From an uncultured Methanobrevibacter sp. (GTDB lineage Archaea > Methanobacteriota > Methanobacteria > Methanobacteriales > Methanobacteriaceae), in the NCBI RefSeq assembly GCF_947170395.1, contig NZ_CAMVTE010000020.1, forward strand, positions 1 to 42,691: a stretch of DNA of 42,691 nt, read 5' to 3'. The position numbers and the translations under genes were made by a program. Positions 35,863-42,691 of the stretch are shown piece after piece. The notes under the pieces were generated by a model that saw only the letters and a list, made by a program, of their open reading frames with translations, was not told the origin of the DNA and made no database searches. The first letter of the stretch is position 1; each line of letters begins with the position of its first letter.

Positions 35863-37181
35863 TATTCTTCCTCACCAGTTTCTTCTGGTCCCAAATCGGT
35901 CACGATGACCTTATCTATTTGGTGTCCGTCCATATCTACGATTTCAAATACGAATCTGCCACATTCGAACTTATCCTCTTCGTTTGGAATTGTTCCGCTT
36001 ATGCTTAGAATAAATCCTGCCAATGTAGTGTAATTGTCTTCTTCCTCGTCTGGAAGGGAATCTTTAAATTCAAATAATTCTTTAAATCTGTCAATAGGAT
36101 ATCTTCCATCGATTAACCATGTTCCGTCATCTCTTTTGACGGCTTTAGGTTCATCCTCTTCGTCAATTCCTGGAATGTCTCCTACGATTCCTTCAAGTAA
36201 GTCGTTTAATGTAATCAGTCCTTCAACACTTCCGAATTCGTCCACAACCAATGACATGTGGACATATTCCTGATTTTCTTTAAATTCCTTCAATAATTCC
36301 AATGTTTCCAGGTGTTCTGAGACAACCAACGGTTCTTTAACGATTTTGTGAACGTCGAATTTCTCGTTACTGAACATCACCGCAAGGATGTCCTTTGCCT
36401 GAACAACACCTATGAAATCGTCAAGTTCTCCTGATGCGATTGGGAAAATGGACCTTCGGCTTTCAATGATTTTAACTTTGTTGACTTCCCTGTCATCTTC
36501 AAGGTCAATCCAAATAATCTCATTTCTTGGAGTCATTATACTTTCAACTTTCTGGTCATCAAGTTTGAAAACTCTTTTGATAATGTCCTCTTCCTCTTTT
36601 TCAATGGTTCCGTCTTCCCTTCCTTCCTGAATCATCAGTTCGATTTCCTCTTCAGTAACGATGTCGTCGTTTCTGTTTTCTATTCTCATTAACCATAAAA
36701 GAAAACTGCTTGATTTTGCAAGGATAAAACTGACAGGTTTTGAAATCTTTGAAAGGACTACCATGCTTTTTGCAACTTTTAGGGAAACTCTTTCGGGATC
36801 ATTTAAAGCAATGACCTTTGGAACAATCTCGCCAATAACAAGTGTTAAGTATGTGGTAACGATAACGACGATTGCAACACTGACAGGTTCGCTGTATGGA
36901 ATGAATGAAATGTATTTTGAAAGTGGTTCAGCTAATGTTACTCCACCGAATGCCCCAGTTAAAACACCAATTAAAGAAATTCCGATTTGAACGGTGGATA
37001 AAAATTCGTTAGGGTCTTCCAATAAATCAAAAACAATTTGAGCGTTTTTATTTCCATCTTCCAGGTATTTTTGCATTTTTGCTTTTCTAATGGATACGAC
37101 AGCCAATTCGGCCATTGACAAGTATCCTGTAAGTATGATTAAAATTAATATTATAATTATCTCAAGTGTCGTCCCAATCAT
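35862..37181 (-). CDS. CNNM/CorC (HlyC/CorC) family membrane protein
   Basis: A 439-residue protein with three parts. A DUF21/CNNM transmembrane domain (residues ~1-185) has SMAELAVVSIRKAKMQKYL near 24 and VIGEIVPKVIAL near 115. A pair of CBS domains (about 200-325) includes VESIMTPRNEI. A C-terminal CorC/HlyC domain has DGRYPIDRFKELF and EEDNYTTLAGFIL. Family members are implicated in Mg2+ or Co2+ transport. ATG 37181 is chosen over a TTG three codons upstream; neither has a strong Shine-Dalgarno. It is coupled to the CaCA exchanger gene and follows the MTH1184-like gene after about 20 bp. Confidence 0.93.
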   Translation of the reverse strand: MIGTTLEIIIILILIILTGYLSMAELAVVSIRKAKMQKYLEDGNKNAQIVFDLLEDPNEFLSTVQIGISLIGVLTGAFGGVTLAEPLSKYISFIPYSEPVSVAIVVIVTTYLTLVIGEIVPKVIALNDPERVSLKVAKSMVVLSKISKPVSFILAKSSSFLLWLMRIENRNDDIVTEEEIELMIQEGREDGTIEKEEEDIIKRVFKLDDQKVESIMTPRNEIIWIDLEDDREVNKVKIIESRRSIFPIASGELDDFIGVVQAKDILAVMFSNEKFDVHKIVKEPLVVSEHLETLELLKEFKENQEYVHMSLVVDEFGSVEGLITLNDLLEGIVGDIPGIDEEDEPKAVKRDDGTWLIDGRYPIDRFKELFEFKDSLPDEEEDNYTTLAGFILSISGTIPNEEDKFECGRFVFEIVDMDGHQIDKVIVTDLGPEETGEEE

Positions 37182-37201
37182 TTTTAACAAACCATTAAAA
37201 C

Positions 37202-37414
37202 TTATAGTTCACTGGCTCTTTGAAAGTCAGTGTTTCCATATATCTCATCCTGCATTTGTTGGACTGCCAGTGATGCTTCTTCTCTTGTAGCAACTTTTTT
37301 AAAGATTCTCCTTGATTTGACCTTTAATGTTTTTCCACAAACACATTTGCGGGTTGCTACTCCTTTTTTTGCATACAATACACGACCGCAGTCGCATCGA
37401 AATATAAGATACAT
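37202..37414 (-). CDS. MTH1184-like small zinc-ribbon protein (DUF1922)
   Basis: A 70-residue protein beginning MYLIFRCDCGRVLYAKKG, with a second CVCGKTLKV element. The four cysteines in CxC/CxCG pairs form a rubredoxin- or zinc-ribbon-like site, and the C-terminal half is helical and charged. It closely resembles the Methanothermobacter MTH1184 protein, whose structure is known but whose function is not. It lies upstream of the CNNM/CorC gene on the same strand with about 20 bp between, so the two may share a transcript. Possible roles (nucleic-acid or metal binding) are inference. Confidence 0.88.
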   Translation of the reverse strand: MYLIFRCDCGRVLYAKKGVATRKCVCGKTLKVKSRRIFKKVATREEASLAVQQMQDEIYGNTDFQRASEL

Positions 37415-37476
37415 GATTTTTTATCCATTTAAAATTAATAGTAATTATTATATCATCCCTATATATAAAATTTTCA

Positions 37477-38646
37477 CTAGCCTCCAAAGATTTTCATGAA
37501 TAGTGGTATGAAAACTTTGGATGGTAAAATGACCAGAGTGGCTAGGGTGACTCCTAAATTTGTGCCGATTACCACCAGCAGTATCCTGAATATGTTATTG
37601 TCCCATAAATCCCTAAAGCTTTCAATTTTTGCCAAATTATTAATGTCGCTTTGCCTTACTTTTCTGAATTTGGCTTCGGTTAATCCTGAAAACCATCCTG
37701 CAGCAAGTAAGGGGTGGATAATAGTAAGCGGCGCTACAAGCCCGCCAACAATTGCTGACTGGATTTTTGAACCTGAAAGAATGGATCCGATAAAACCCAT
37801 CAGCATACTGATGACAATAAAATCATAGATATTCCAGGTTATGTTTATCCCATTAAAATATGCCAGAAAAAATATCACAACAAATAAGATAGGAATTAAT
37901 GCCAAAAATATTTTAAGCCATGGAATGCCTTTTTTATCTTCAATCTTTTCCAATTCGTGCAATGGAGGTAATGTTTCGGGATTATCCAGATATCCTTCAA
38001 TTCCCGGTTTGTGTCCTGCACCTACAACGGCAATCACATGGTCCTGTGGAATTTGAAGAATTCTTCCTGCAAGGTATGCATCCCTTTCATGGACAAGAAC
38101 TTCATAGACGCTTGGCGCTTCATCCTTAAACATTTCCATCAGGTCATCAAGATTATCCGGATTTTTCAGCTCTTCAATGTCCACTTCCTCTTCATCACCA
38201 TATCCCAAAACAGCCAAAATCAATTCAACCAAAAACTTTAACTTTTCGATAAAACCCATTTTGTTCAATGCCCTTTGAAGGGTGGTGCCGATGTTTCTGT
38301 CGATAAGCGCTATAGGAATCTGCAAATCTTCGGCAGCTTCAATGGCTCCAATCATTTCAGAACCGGGTTTTACATCAACATCCTCACCGATTTTTGATTG
38401 GAAATATCCAAGAAGTGTTGTTGTAAAAAATAATCCTACTTTGTTTTCTTTAATGATTTGGGTAACGGAAATGGTATCGTCTTCTTCAATTCCCATCATT
38501 TGATTTTTTAATTTGATGTATCTGCCTCTATCAAGTTCGATAGCTACTACTTCAGGGTGTTGTTCGTATATTGCATCCTTTACTTCATCAATACTGTCTG
38601 CAGATACATGCGCAGTACCTATGATTGTTAAACATTCTCTTTTCAT
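37477..38646 (-). CDS. TraB family membrane protein
   Basis: A 389-residue protein of the TraB/PrgY family. The N-terminal domain has the metal-dependent hydrolase-like motifs TIIGTAHVSADSI near residue 7, VAIELDRGRY near 34, and a later GAGHKPGIEGYL near 206. It is followed by four to five transmembrane helices (from about 240). The Enterococcus relative PrgY limits pheromone activity and related proteins may be membrane peptidases. The role in methanogens is unknown. The start at 38646 lacks a strong Shine-Dalgarno. It is followed by the MTH1184-like gene and preceded by comB on the same strand. Confidence 0.9.
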   Translation of the reverse strand: MKRECLTIIGTAHVSADSIDEVKDAIYEQHPEVVAIELDRGRYIKLKNQMMGIEEDDTISVTQIIKENKVGLFFTTTLLGYFQSKIGEDVDVKPGSEMIGAIEAAEDLQIPIALIDRNIGTTLQRALNKMGFIEKLKFLVELILAVLGYGDEEEVDIEELKNPDNLDDLMEMFKDEAPSVYEVLVHERDAYLAGRILQIPQDHVIAVVGAGHKPGIEGYLDNPETLPPLHELEKIEDKKGIPWLKIFLALIPILFVVIFFLAYFNGINITWNIYDFIVISMLMGFIGSILSGSKIQSAIVGGLVAPLTIIHPLLAAGWFSGLTEAKFRKVRQSDINNLAKIESFRDLWDNNIFRILLVVIGTNLGVTLATLVILPSKVFIPLFMKIFGG

Positions 38647-38707
38647 TAAAATAACACTTCTTTATATTATATTGCCTAATATTATTATGAAATATAAATA
38701 TATAAAC

Positions 38708-39397
38708 TTAATCTTTAATCAGTTTAAGCTCATTGTTTTCATATATTGCCACATTGTCAGTGATATTTTTTTTACAGCACAAATCAATGTCTTTTTTGTA
38801 GTTTAGTGCAGCAAGCCTTTTGGCAGATCCGGAATTATAAAATCCACTTTTTAATTTATTGTAGTCTCTGCTGGCAATTATTGCAGCTTTTGCTAAATCA
38901 TTCAGTTCATATTTCTCTGAATTTTGACAAATCCAGTATAATATTTCTCCTGAGGCCAGAAAATCCTCAAGAGCAAATTCCCCTTTAACTCCCGCCATTA
39001 CCACGTCTATATGTGATTTTGCCATCAGGACGGATTTCGCACCGACTGCCTTTGCATTCGCAAGACATCCGACAAGGACTGTTGAGTCCATATTTTCAAG
39101 GATTCTTGTTCCGTTGCTTGTTGTCAATATCAAAGTTTCATCATCACTTTCATATGCTCCAATGGCTGTTGGGGAATTTCCAATGTCAAATCCTTCAATT
39201 TTTGCTCCTCCACGTTCTCCTGCAAGAACTCCTCCAATTTCATCTTTTAATTTGAAGGCTTCTTCAGGGCTAAAGCAGGGAATTATTTTTTCAAAATTGT
39301 TCAAAGCCAATGTTATTGTTGTGCTTGCCCTCAGGGCATCGACCATTATTGATATGTCTTCACTAACTGTAGATTCTAAACTCAATGTGACTTTCAT
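38708..39397 (-). CDS. comB: 2-phosphosulfolactate phosphatase
   Basis: A 229-residue Mg2+-dependent phosphatase converting 2-phosphosulfolactate to sulfolactate, the second step of coenzyme M synthesis and directly upstream of the ComC reaction. Motifs: MVDALRASTTITLAL near residue 17, VLAGERGGAKIEGFDIGNSP near 56, LILTTSNGTRIL near 88, and LVGCLANA near 106. No Shine-Dalgarno precedes ATG 39397, but a TATA-like element is about 26 nt upstream, which suggests a leaderless transcript. Its promoter overlaps that of the divergent gene at 39435. Confidence 0.95.
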   Translation of the reverse strand: MKVTLSLESTVSEDISIMVDALRASTTITLALNNFEKIIPCFSPEEAFKLKDEIGGVLAGERGGAKIEGFDIGNSPTAIGAYESDDETLILTTSNGTRILENMDSTVLVGCLANAKAVGAKSVLMAKSHIDVVMAGVKGEFALEDFLASGEILYWICQNSEKYELNDLAKAAIIASRDYNKLKSGFYNSGSAKRLAALNYKKDIDLCCKKNITDNVAIYENNELKLIKD

Positions 39398-39434
39398 GAA
39401 CTAATTTATAGTATATGTTAATATATAATATATT
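39398..39434. promoter_or_regulatory. Compact overlapping divergent promoters (comB / 39435 gene)
   Basis: Only 37 bp separate two divergent start codons. TTTATAGTATAT (39405-39416) is centred about 26 nt before the plus-strand ATG, and the minus-strand complement of ATATATAATA (39421-39430) is centred about the same distance before comB ATG. Neither start has a Shine-Dalgarno. Both transcripts are therefore likely leaderless, with interlocking promoters. Confidence 0.5.
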
Positions 39435-39953
39435 ATGAAAATTGTCACAACACCGATGTGTGAAGAAATTGTAAAATTGGCCGGAATTAAAGACTATGCT
39501 GTAAACAAACACCCCGATGAAAAAGATGGGGATTTGGCTATTTTATTGTCTGAAAGTAAAGTGAAAATGGATTCTCTTCCCATAAAGCTGAATACTCCTT
39601 CACAGATTTTTGAAAGCATTAAAAAGGTTTCTGAATTAACTCAAAATGAACTGTCCGATGAGGATATTCTGGAATTTTTCAGGGATTATGAACTGTCAAG
39701 AAAGTATTTGGATTGTGAGTTTGAAAGGAACATTAACGTAAAGGTTTATTCCGAGTTTTTAAAAGACATTGTTTTGGATATGGGATTTGCAATATCTGAA
39801 AATGATTTTGATTATGTGGTTTATCCGGATTATCTTAAAAGCAGGGTCACAGAGGATGTAAATCTGGTTGAAATTCCATCACACGGCGATATTTCCAAAA
39901 ATCCATTTGAGAGAATTGAAGTTAGATACGCCATTTTAGAAAGTTTAATATAG
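39435..39953 (+). CDS. Conserved hypothetical protein
   Basis: A 172-residue soluble protein (MKIVTTPMCEEIVKLAGI, then HPDEKDGDLAILLSESKVKM). It has a single Cys near the N-terminus, another near residue 96, and no membrane segment or catalytic motif that I know. The N-terminal part looks like an alpha/beta fold and the centre is helical. It is probably read from a leaderless transcript shared in promoter space with comB. About 50 bp separate it from mmp7, so it may belong with the methanogenesis marker genes; that link is by position only. Confidence 0.75.
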   Translation: MKIVTTPMCEEIVKLAGIKDYAVNKHPDEKDGDLAILLSESKVKMDSLPIKLNTPSQIFESIKKVSELTQNELSDEDILEFFRDYELSRKYLDCEFERNINVKVYSEFLKDIVLDMGFAISENDFDYVVYPDYLKSRVTEDVNLVEIPSHGDISKNPFERIEVRYAILESLI

Positions 39954-40007
39954 ACATGCCATTAATATATTATATCATTAGAATTGCATTTTTTGAGAGT
40001 TGTTAAT

Positions 40008-40931
40008 ATGTATGAAACATTAACATTTAATGGTGGAGTTCACAAAAGTGAAGAAATAAAAGAACTGATTGAAGATTTAGGAGGGTTTATTCTTCAGGAA
40101 AGTATTCAACAAATGGAATTGGTATTGAATATGGCAGTTCCTATGGCTGATGTTGATAAGATTGAAGCAAAATCCAAAGAACTATTGGCAAAACTGTCAG
40201 TGGCTCCTATGGCAGGTTCTGAAATAGCTATTGTTTCACCAACCCTTGCAAGACATCATTTGCCTCATGCTGCATGTGACATTTCAGAGTATTTGCGTGA
40301 GTATGGAGCAAAGGATAACATGATTGGGCTTGCCCGTGGTGATGGTAAGGGCACTTCCGGAATCACTGAAGAGGAAAAAAGCTTAATTGAAGAGCATGAT
40401 GTGGCTATTTTTGCTTTAGGAAGTTTTGAAAATTGCATTAAAGAAAAGGCTTTTTTATATGATAACATTGATATTCCAGTAATTGTAACCGGAGCGCCGG
40501 ATATCGATATCGAAGAGCTTCCGGGTGCAGATGCATATGTTGGAGATTTGGGCAGAATTCCAAGAAGGCTTAGGAGAGGTCCGGATATAAGGGCTTTGGA
40601 TAAGTTGGTTGAAACTGTAGAACAAATCTTGAACGATAAAAAACGTGAAATGGCTCTTGATGCGCCGTTGGTACCATCTATTGTTGTAAAAAATGCAATT
40701 GAAAATCAGGTTAGAGAAATTAAGGAAGTAATTTCTCCAGCACCAGTAACCTCTCAATTGGATGGTGTTCGTGTAAAATTGAACTATGACCAATATGCTG
40801 ATGTCATTGCCAATGTAGTAATTGACGGTAAGAAGTTATCTGAGCTTGCCGAAATTAAAAAATCATTTATGTATGATTATATTTTAGTAAAAATAAATAG
40901 TGAGAGTTCTCTTGTTGAGGATTCAAACTAA
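40008..40931 (+). CDS. mmp7: Methanogenesis marker protein 7
   Basis: A 307-residue protein found in essentially all methanogens and of undetermined biochemical role. Recognised by [20 protein letters not shown] at the N-terminus, [20 protein letters not shown] near residue 65, [16 protein letters not shown] near 103, [20 protein letters not shown] near 160, and [17 protein letters not shown] near 180. ATG 40008 is preferred over a TTG eight codons upstream, as the family starts with MYETL. It is convergent with mmp10 (10 bp between the stops), a known gene neighbourhood, suggesting a role in Mcr assembly or cofactor maturation. Confidence 0.9.
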   Translation: MYETLTFNGGVHKSEEIKELIEDLGGFILQESIQQMELVLNMAVPMADVDKIEAKSKELLAKLSVAPMAGSEIAIVSPTLARHHLPHAACDISEYLREYGAKDNMIGLARGDGKGTSGITEEEKSLIEEHDVAIFALGSFENCIKEKAFLYDNIDIPVIVTGAPDIDIEELPGADAYVGDLGRIPRRLRRGPDIRALDKLVETVEQILNDKKREMALDAPLVPSIVVKNAIENQVREIKEVISPAPVTSQLDGVRVKLNYDQYADVIANVVIDGKKLSELAEIKKSFMYDYILVKINSESSLVEDSN

Positions 40932-40941
40932 TTTTCTTTTT

Positions 40942-42192
40942 TTATCTTCGGACTCTCATTCCGAAGAAGTTGATGGCATCAACTAAATCATTGAACTGTT
41001 CCAGCTCTCTTTCTATAACATTTTCATCGGTCATGTCAATACTGAGTTCACCATCGACGGATAATGTATCAGGTCCACGGCCAACCAGTCTTTCAACACC
41101 GTCTGCGCTTAAAATTCTCTCAGCATCCAACTGATGGACAAATGACCTTCCTGGTATGATTACTGCATCCTTAACTTCGCTCAAATCCAGTTTTTCCAAG
41201 TCTTCTTTAGTAATCAGACAGGCTATTTCTTTTTCAACAGCTATGACATTTACATTGTCGCCGGTTTCCAGTTTGGAAAATATTTTTGAAATAAACGGTT
41301 CTGCAATTTTGGATGTGATGAGTGTCGCTTCACCGGTTATAGGTTTTATGAACTGTAAAAATATTTCATTTTCATCACTTGCTATTGCAAATGGCCCTCC
41401 GGTTTCAGGATCACACAGGGGGGTTCCGCTTACCCTGAATTTATATTCTGAATTGATTTGTTTTACAAGATCTGCAAACTCCTCGACCGGTTGGGATTCA
41501 ATTCCCTTAATGATGGGTTCATTGCCCAATATCAATCCTTCATTGAATGTATTTGCAAATCTCATTAAAAGCATTCCTTTGGCTCCCCATTCTTCCAGGG
41601 AATTGCAGGTTTGCCTTAACACATCTCCGTCATTTACTCCGGGTATGATTACTGCGGCTCCTGTTAAATCTATGTTTTCACAAAATATTTTACATGCATC
41701 AAGTGCAGCCTGGGGATTCGGGTCTTTAACCCAATCCTTCCGGAGTTTTGGGTCGGATGAAAAAATAGTAAATGAGACTTCTTTAACGCCATTGTTGATC
41801 AATCTTTCAGCAACTTGTGAATCGGTTATTCCTTTTCCACATGTGTATCCGAGTATTGAATCTATTGAAAATTGGTTTAAATTGGCGGTTAGGGTTTCAA
41901 GATATGGATAACAGCTTATATCTCCTCCGCCACTGATGTATGCGCTTGCTTCACCTCTTCCCATGTTCATCATCAAAGCGGTGTGAACTTCGTTCATGAC
42001 TTCATAGGGGGCTTTAAATGCACTTTGTGAATCTGCAACACCTTTGCTGCATCTTTCACATCCTATCTTATTTGGTAAACAGTGAGCACAGCCAAAACTC
42101 TTAATTTCCTTTACCTTTCTGAAGTAACAGTATTTGCAAAAACCGTTACAATCTTTACCAGGTATTCCTCCAACATCCGCTACAAGTTGCAT
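40942..42192 (-). CDS. mmp10: Methanogenesis marker 10: radical SAM arginine C-methyltransferase of McrA
   Basis: A 416-residue radical SAM protein. The cluster motif CxxxCxxC is C15, C19 and C22 (DCNGFCKYCYF). More cysteines follow (C35, C38, C45 and C48), matching the Cys-rich N-terminus of the Mmp10 family. Mmp10 installs a C5-methyl group on an active-site arginine of the methyl-coenzyme M reductase alpha subunit, using a cobamide. GEASAYISGGGDISCYP near 79 and TGAAVIIPGVNDGDV near 176 are also typical. It is divergent from the probable mcrB, the first gene of its target's operon, across about 490 bp. Confidence 0.93.
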   Translation of the reverse strand: MQLVADVGGIPGKDCNGFCKYCYFRKVKEIKSFGCAHCLPNKIGCERCSKGVADSQSAFKAPYEVMNEVHTALMMNMGRGEASAYISGGGDISCYPYLETLTANLNQFSIDSILGYTCGKGITDSQVAERLINNGVKEVSFTIFSSDPKLRKDWVKDPNPQAALDACKIFCENIDLTGAAVIIPGVNDGDVLRQTCNSLEEWGAKGMLLMRFANTFNEGLILGNEPIIKGIESQPVEEFADLVKQINSEYKFRVSGTPLCDPETGGPFAIASDENEIFLQFIKPITGEATLITSKIAEPFISKIFSKLETGDNVNVIAVEKEIACLITKEDLEKLDLSEVKDAVIIPGRSFVHQLDAERILSADGVERLVGRGPDTLSVDGELSIDMTDENVIERELEQFNDLVDAINFFGMRVRR

Positions 42193-42678
42193 AATATTAC
42201 TATTTTTTATTTCATTTTATTTATAAATGAGCCATGTTTTTTCAATTTGGTTTTTGTATTACTTTTAGTATTATTTATTACTCAGATACTCAAAAGTAAT
42301 AATTTTTAATTTTTACTTATTTTTAAAATAATACTCTAAATTTTCTTATTTTATTATTAATATGGATTAAAAATAGTTTAAATGGTTTTAATAAAATTTA
42401 TTTTATTTATTTTGAAAAAGAATAATTTTAAAGAAAAATAAAAAGTAATACTTTTGATACTGTTTTTCTTAATGTTTTTTCGTTTTATTATACTTTATAA
42501 ACTTTTCTAAAAGTTTCGAGAGGTAATCTTTATATTATATCTAATATAAAATAAAATTTGTATACCATATGGATGGCTAATTGCAAAAACTTGCTTTGTA
42601 GCTTTACTCAATTTGGTAAGAAAAATTTACCATTGAAGTGGTATATTAGTTAAACTCTATTTATTTAGGAGGGAAAAA
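42193..42678. other. Long intergenic leader region upstream of probable mcrB
   Basis: A 486-bp gene-free, AT-rich region between mmp10 and mcrB. It contains a TATA-like TTTATAAA (42494-42501), then a perfect 8-bp dyad AAACTTTT-CT-AAAAGTTT (42499-42516), a second TATA-like stretch (TTTATATT, 42529-42536), and AGGAGG at 42667-42672. Two short hairpins (GGTAA/TTACC at 42615-42631 and TACCA/TGGTA at 42628-42643) share bases and cannot form together. I see no ORF or tRNA. Confidence 0.45.
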
Positions 42679-42691
42679 ATGGCAAAGTTTG
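42679..42691 (+). CDS. mcrB: Start of probable mcrB (methyl-coenzyme M reductase beta subunit), cut by window end
   Basis: Only ATG GCA AAG TTT G is visible, encoding Met-Ala-Lys-Phe. A strong AGGAGG lies 6 nt upstream, suggesting a highly expressed gene. Methanobacteriales McrB begins with MAKFEDKVDLYD, so four residues match, and a long promoter region next to mmp7 and mmp10 fits an mcrBDCGA operon. Four residues are too few for proof, so the call rests on context. Confidence 0.6.

Noticed and set aside
42193-42678. tRNA or box C/D sRNA in the mcr upstream region and other gaps
   Set aside because: I found no cloverleaf pattern and no convincing paired C and D boxes by eye; an Infernal or snoscan run would be decisive.

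Overview
The window is chromosomal DNA of a methanogenic archaeon of the order Methanobacteriales, most likely a gut-type Methanobrevibacter. The evidence is AT-rich DNA, a split family-B DNA polymerase (PolB1 ending just after motif C), genes for coenzyme M (comB, comC), F420 (cofG) and methanopterin (mptA) biosynthesis, methanogenesis markers 7 and 10, the first codons of a probable mcrB, and very large adhesin-like proteins (ALPs) with Asn-rich parallel beta-helix repeats. I see no tRNA, rRNA, CRISPR array or insertion sequence.

Layout. (1) 1-12.5 kb is an accessory, surface-related block. It holds a giant ALP (minus strand, at least 2,409 codons, 3' end outside the window), a sodium-dependent NSS-family transporter and a LytS-type 5TM receptor-like membrane protein without an output domain. 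It also holds a chimeric remnant joining an ALP fragment to the 3' end of an alanyl-tRNA synthetase gene, a TM2-like small membrane protein, and a decayed second ALP with a 10-bp deletion and an in-frame TAG. (2) 12.6-14.5 kb is the C/D-box RNP operon nop5-flpA. (3) 14.5-19.6 kb is a plus-strand run: coiled-coil protein, pyrD, pyrK, AI-2E-type permease, polB1. (4) 19.7-21.9 kb is a third ALP of a different architecture (tandem Ig-like repeats). (5) 22-32.5 kb, mostly minus strand, carries comC, purM, the termination factor/ribonuclease aCPSF1, proteasome beta, a Taw2-like enzyme (plus), cofG, a small conserved protein, mptA, an Lrp/AsnC regulator and trm1. (6) 32.6-42.7 kb carries a DegT aminotransferase, an MTH1187-type thiamine-binding protein, an NcsA/TtuA-like tRNA thiolase, a CaCA exchanger, a CNNM/CorC protein, an MTH1184-like zinc protein, a TraB-family protein, comB, an unknown protein, mmp7, mmp10 and the start of a probable mcrB.

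Functional picture. From about 12.6 kb to the right edge the window is mainly a methanogen housekeeping backbone whose gene order matches what I recall of Methanothermobacter locus numbering. It concentrates cofactor synthesis for methanogenesis and McrA maturation next to a probable mcr operon. ALPs sit at the left end and as an insertion between polB1 and comC.

The most unusual observation is that both beta-helix ALPs appear to start at an ATT codon. In each, ATT follows a well-placed Shine-Dalgarno sequence and begins a complete signal peptide (Met-Lys-Arg/Gln-Lys...). Standard gene callers would truncate these proteins inside the signal peptide.
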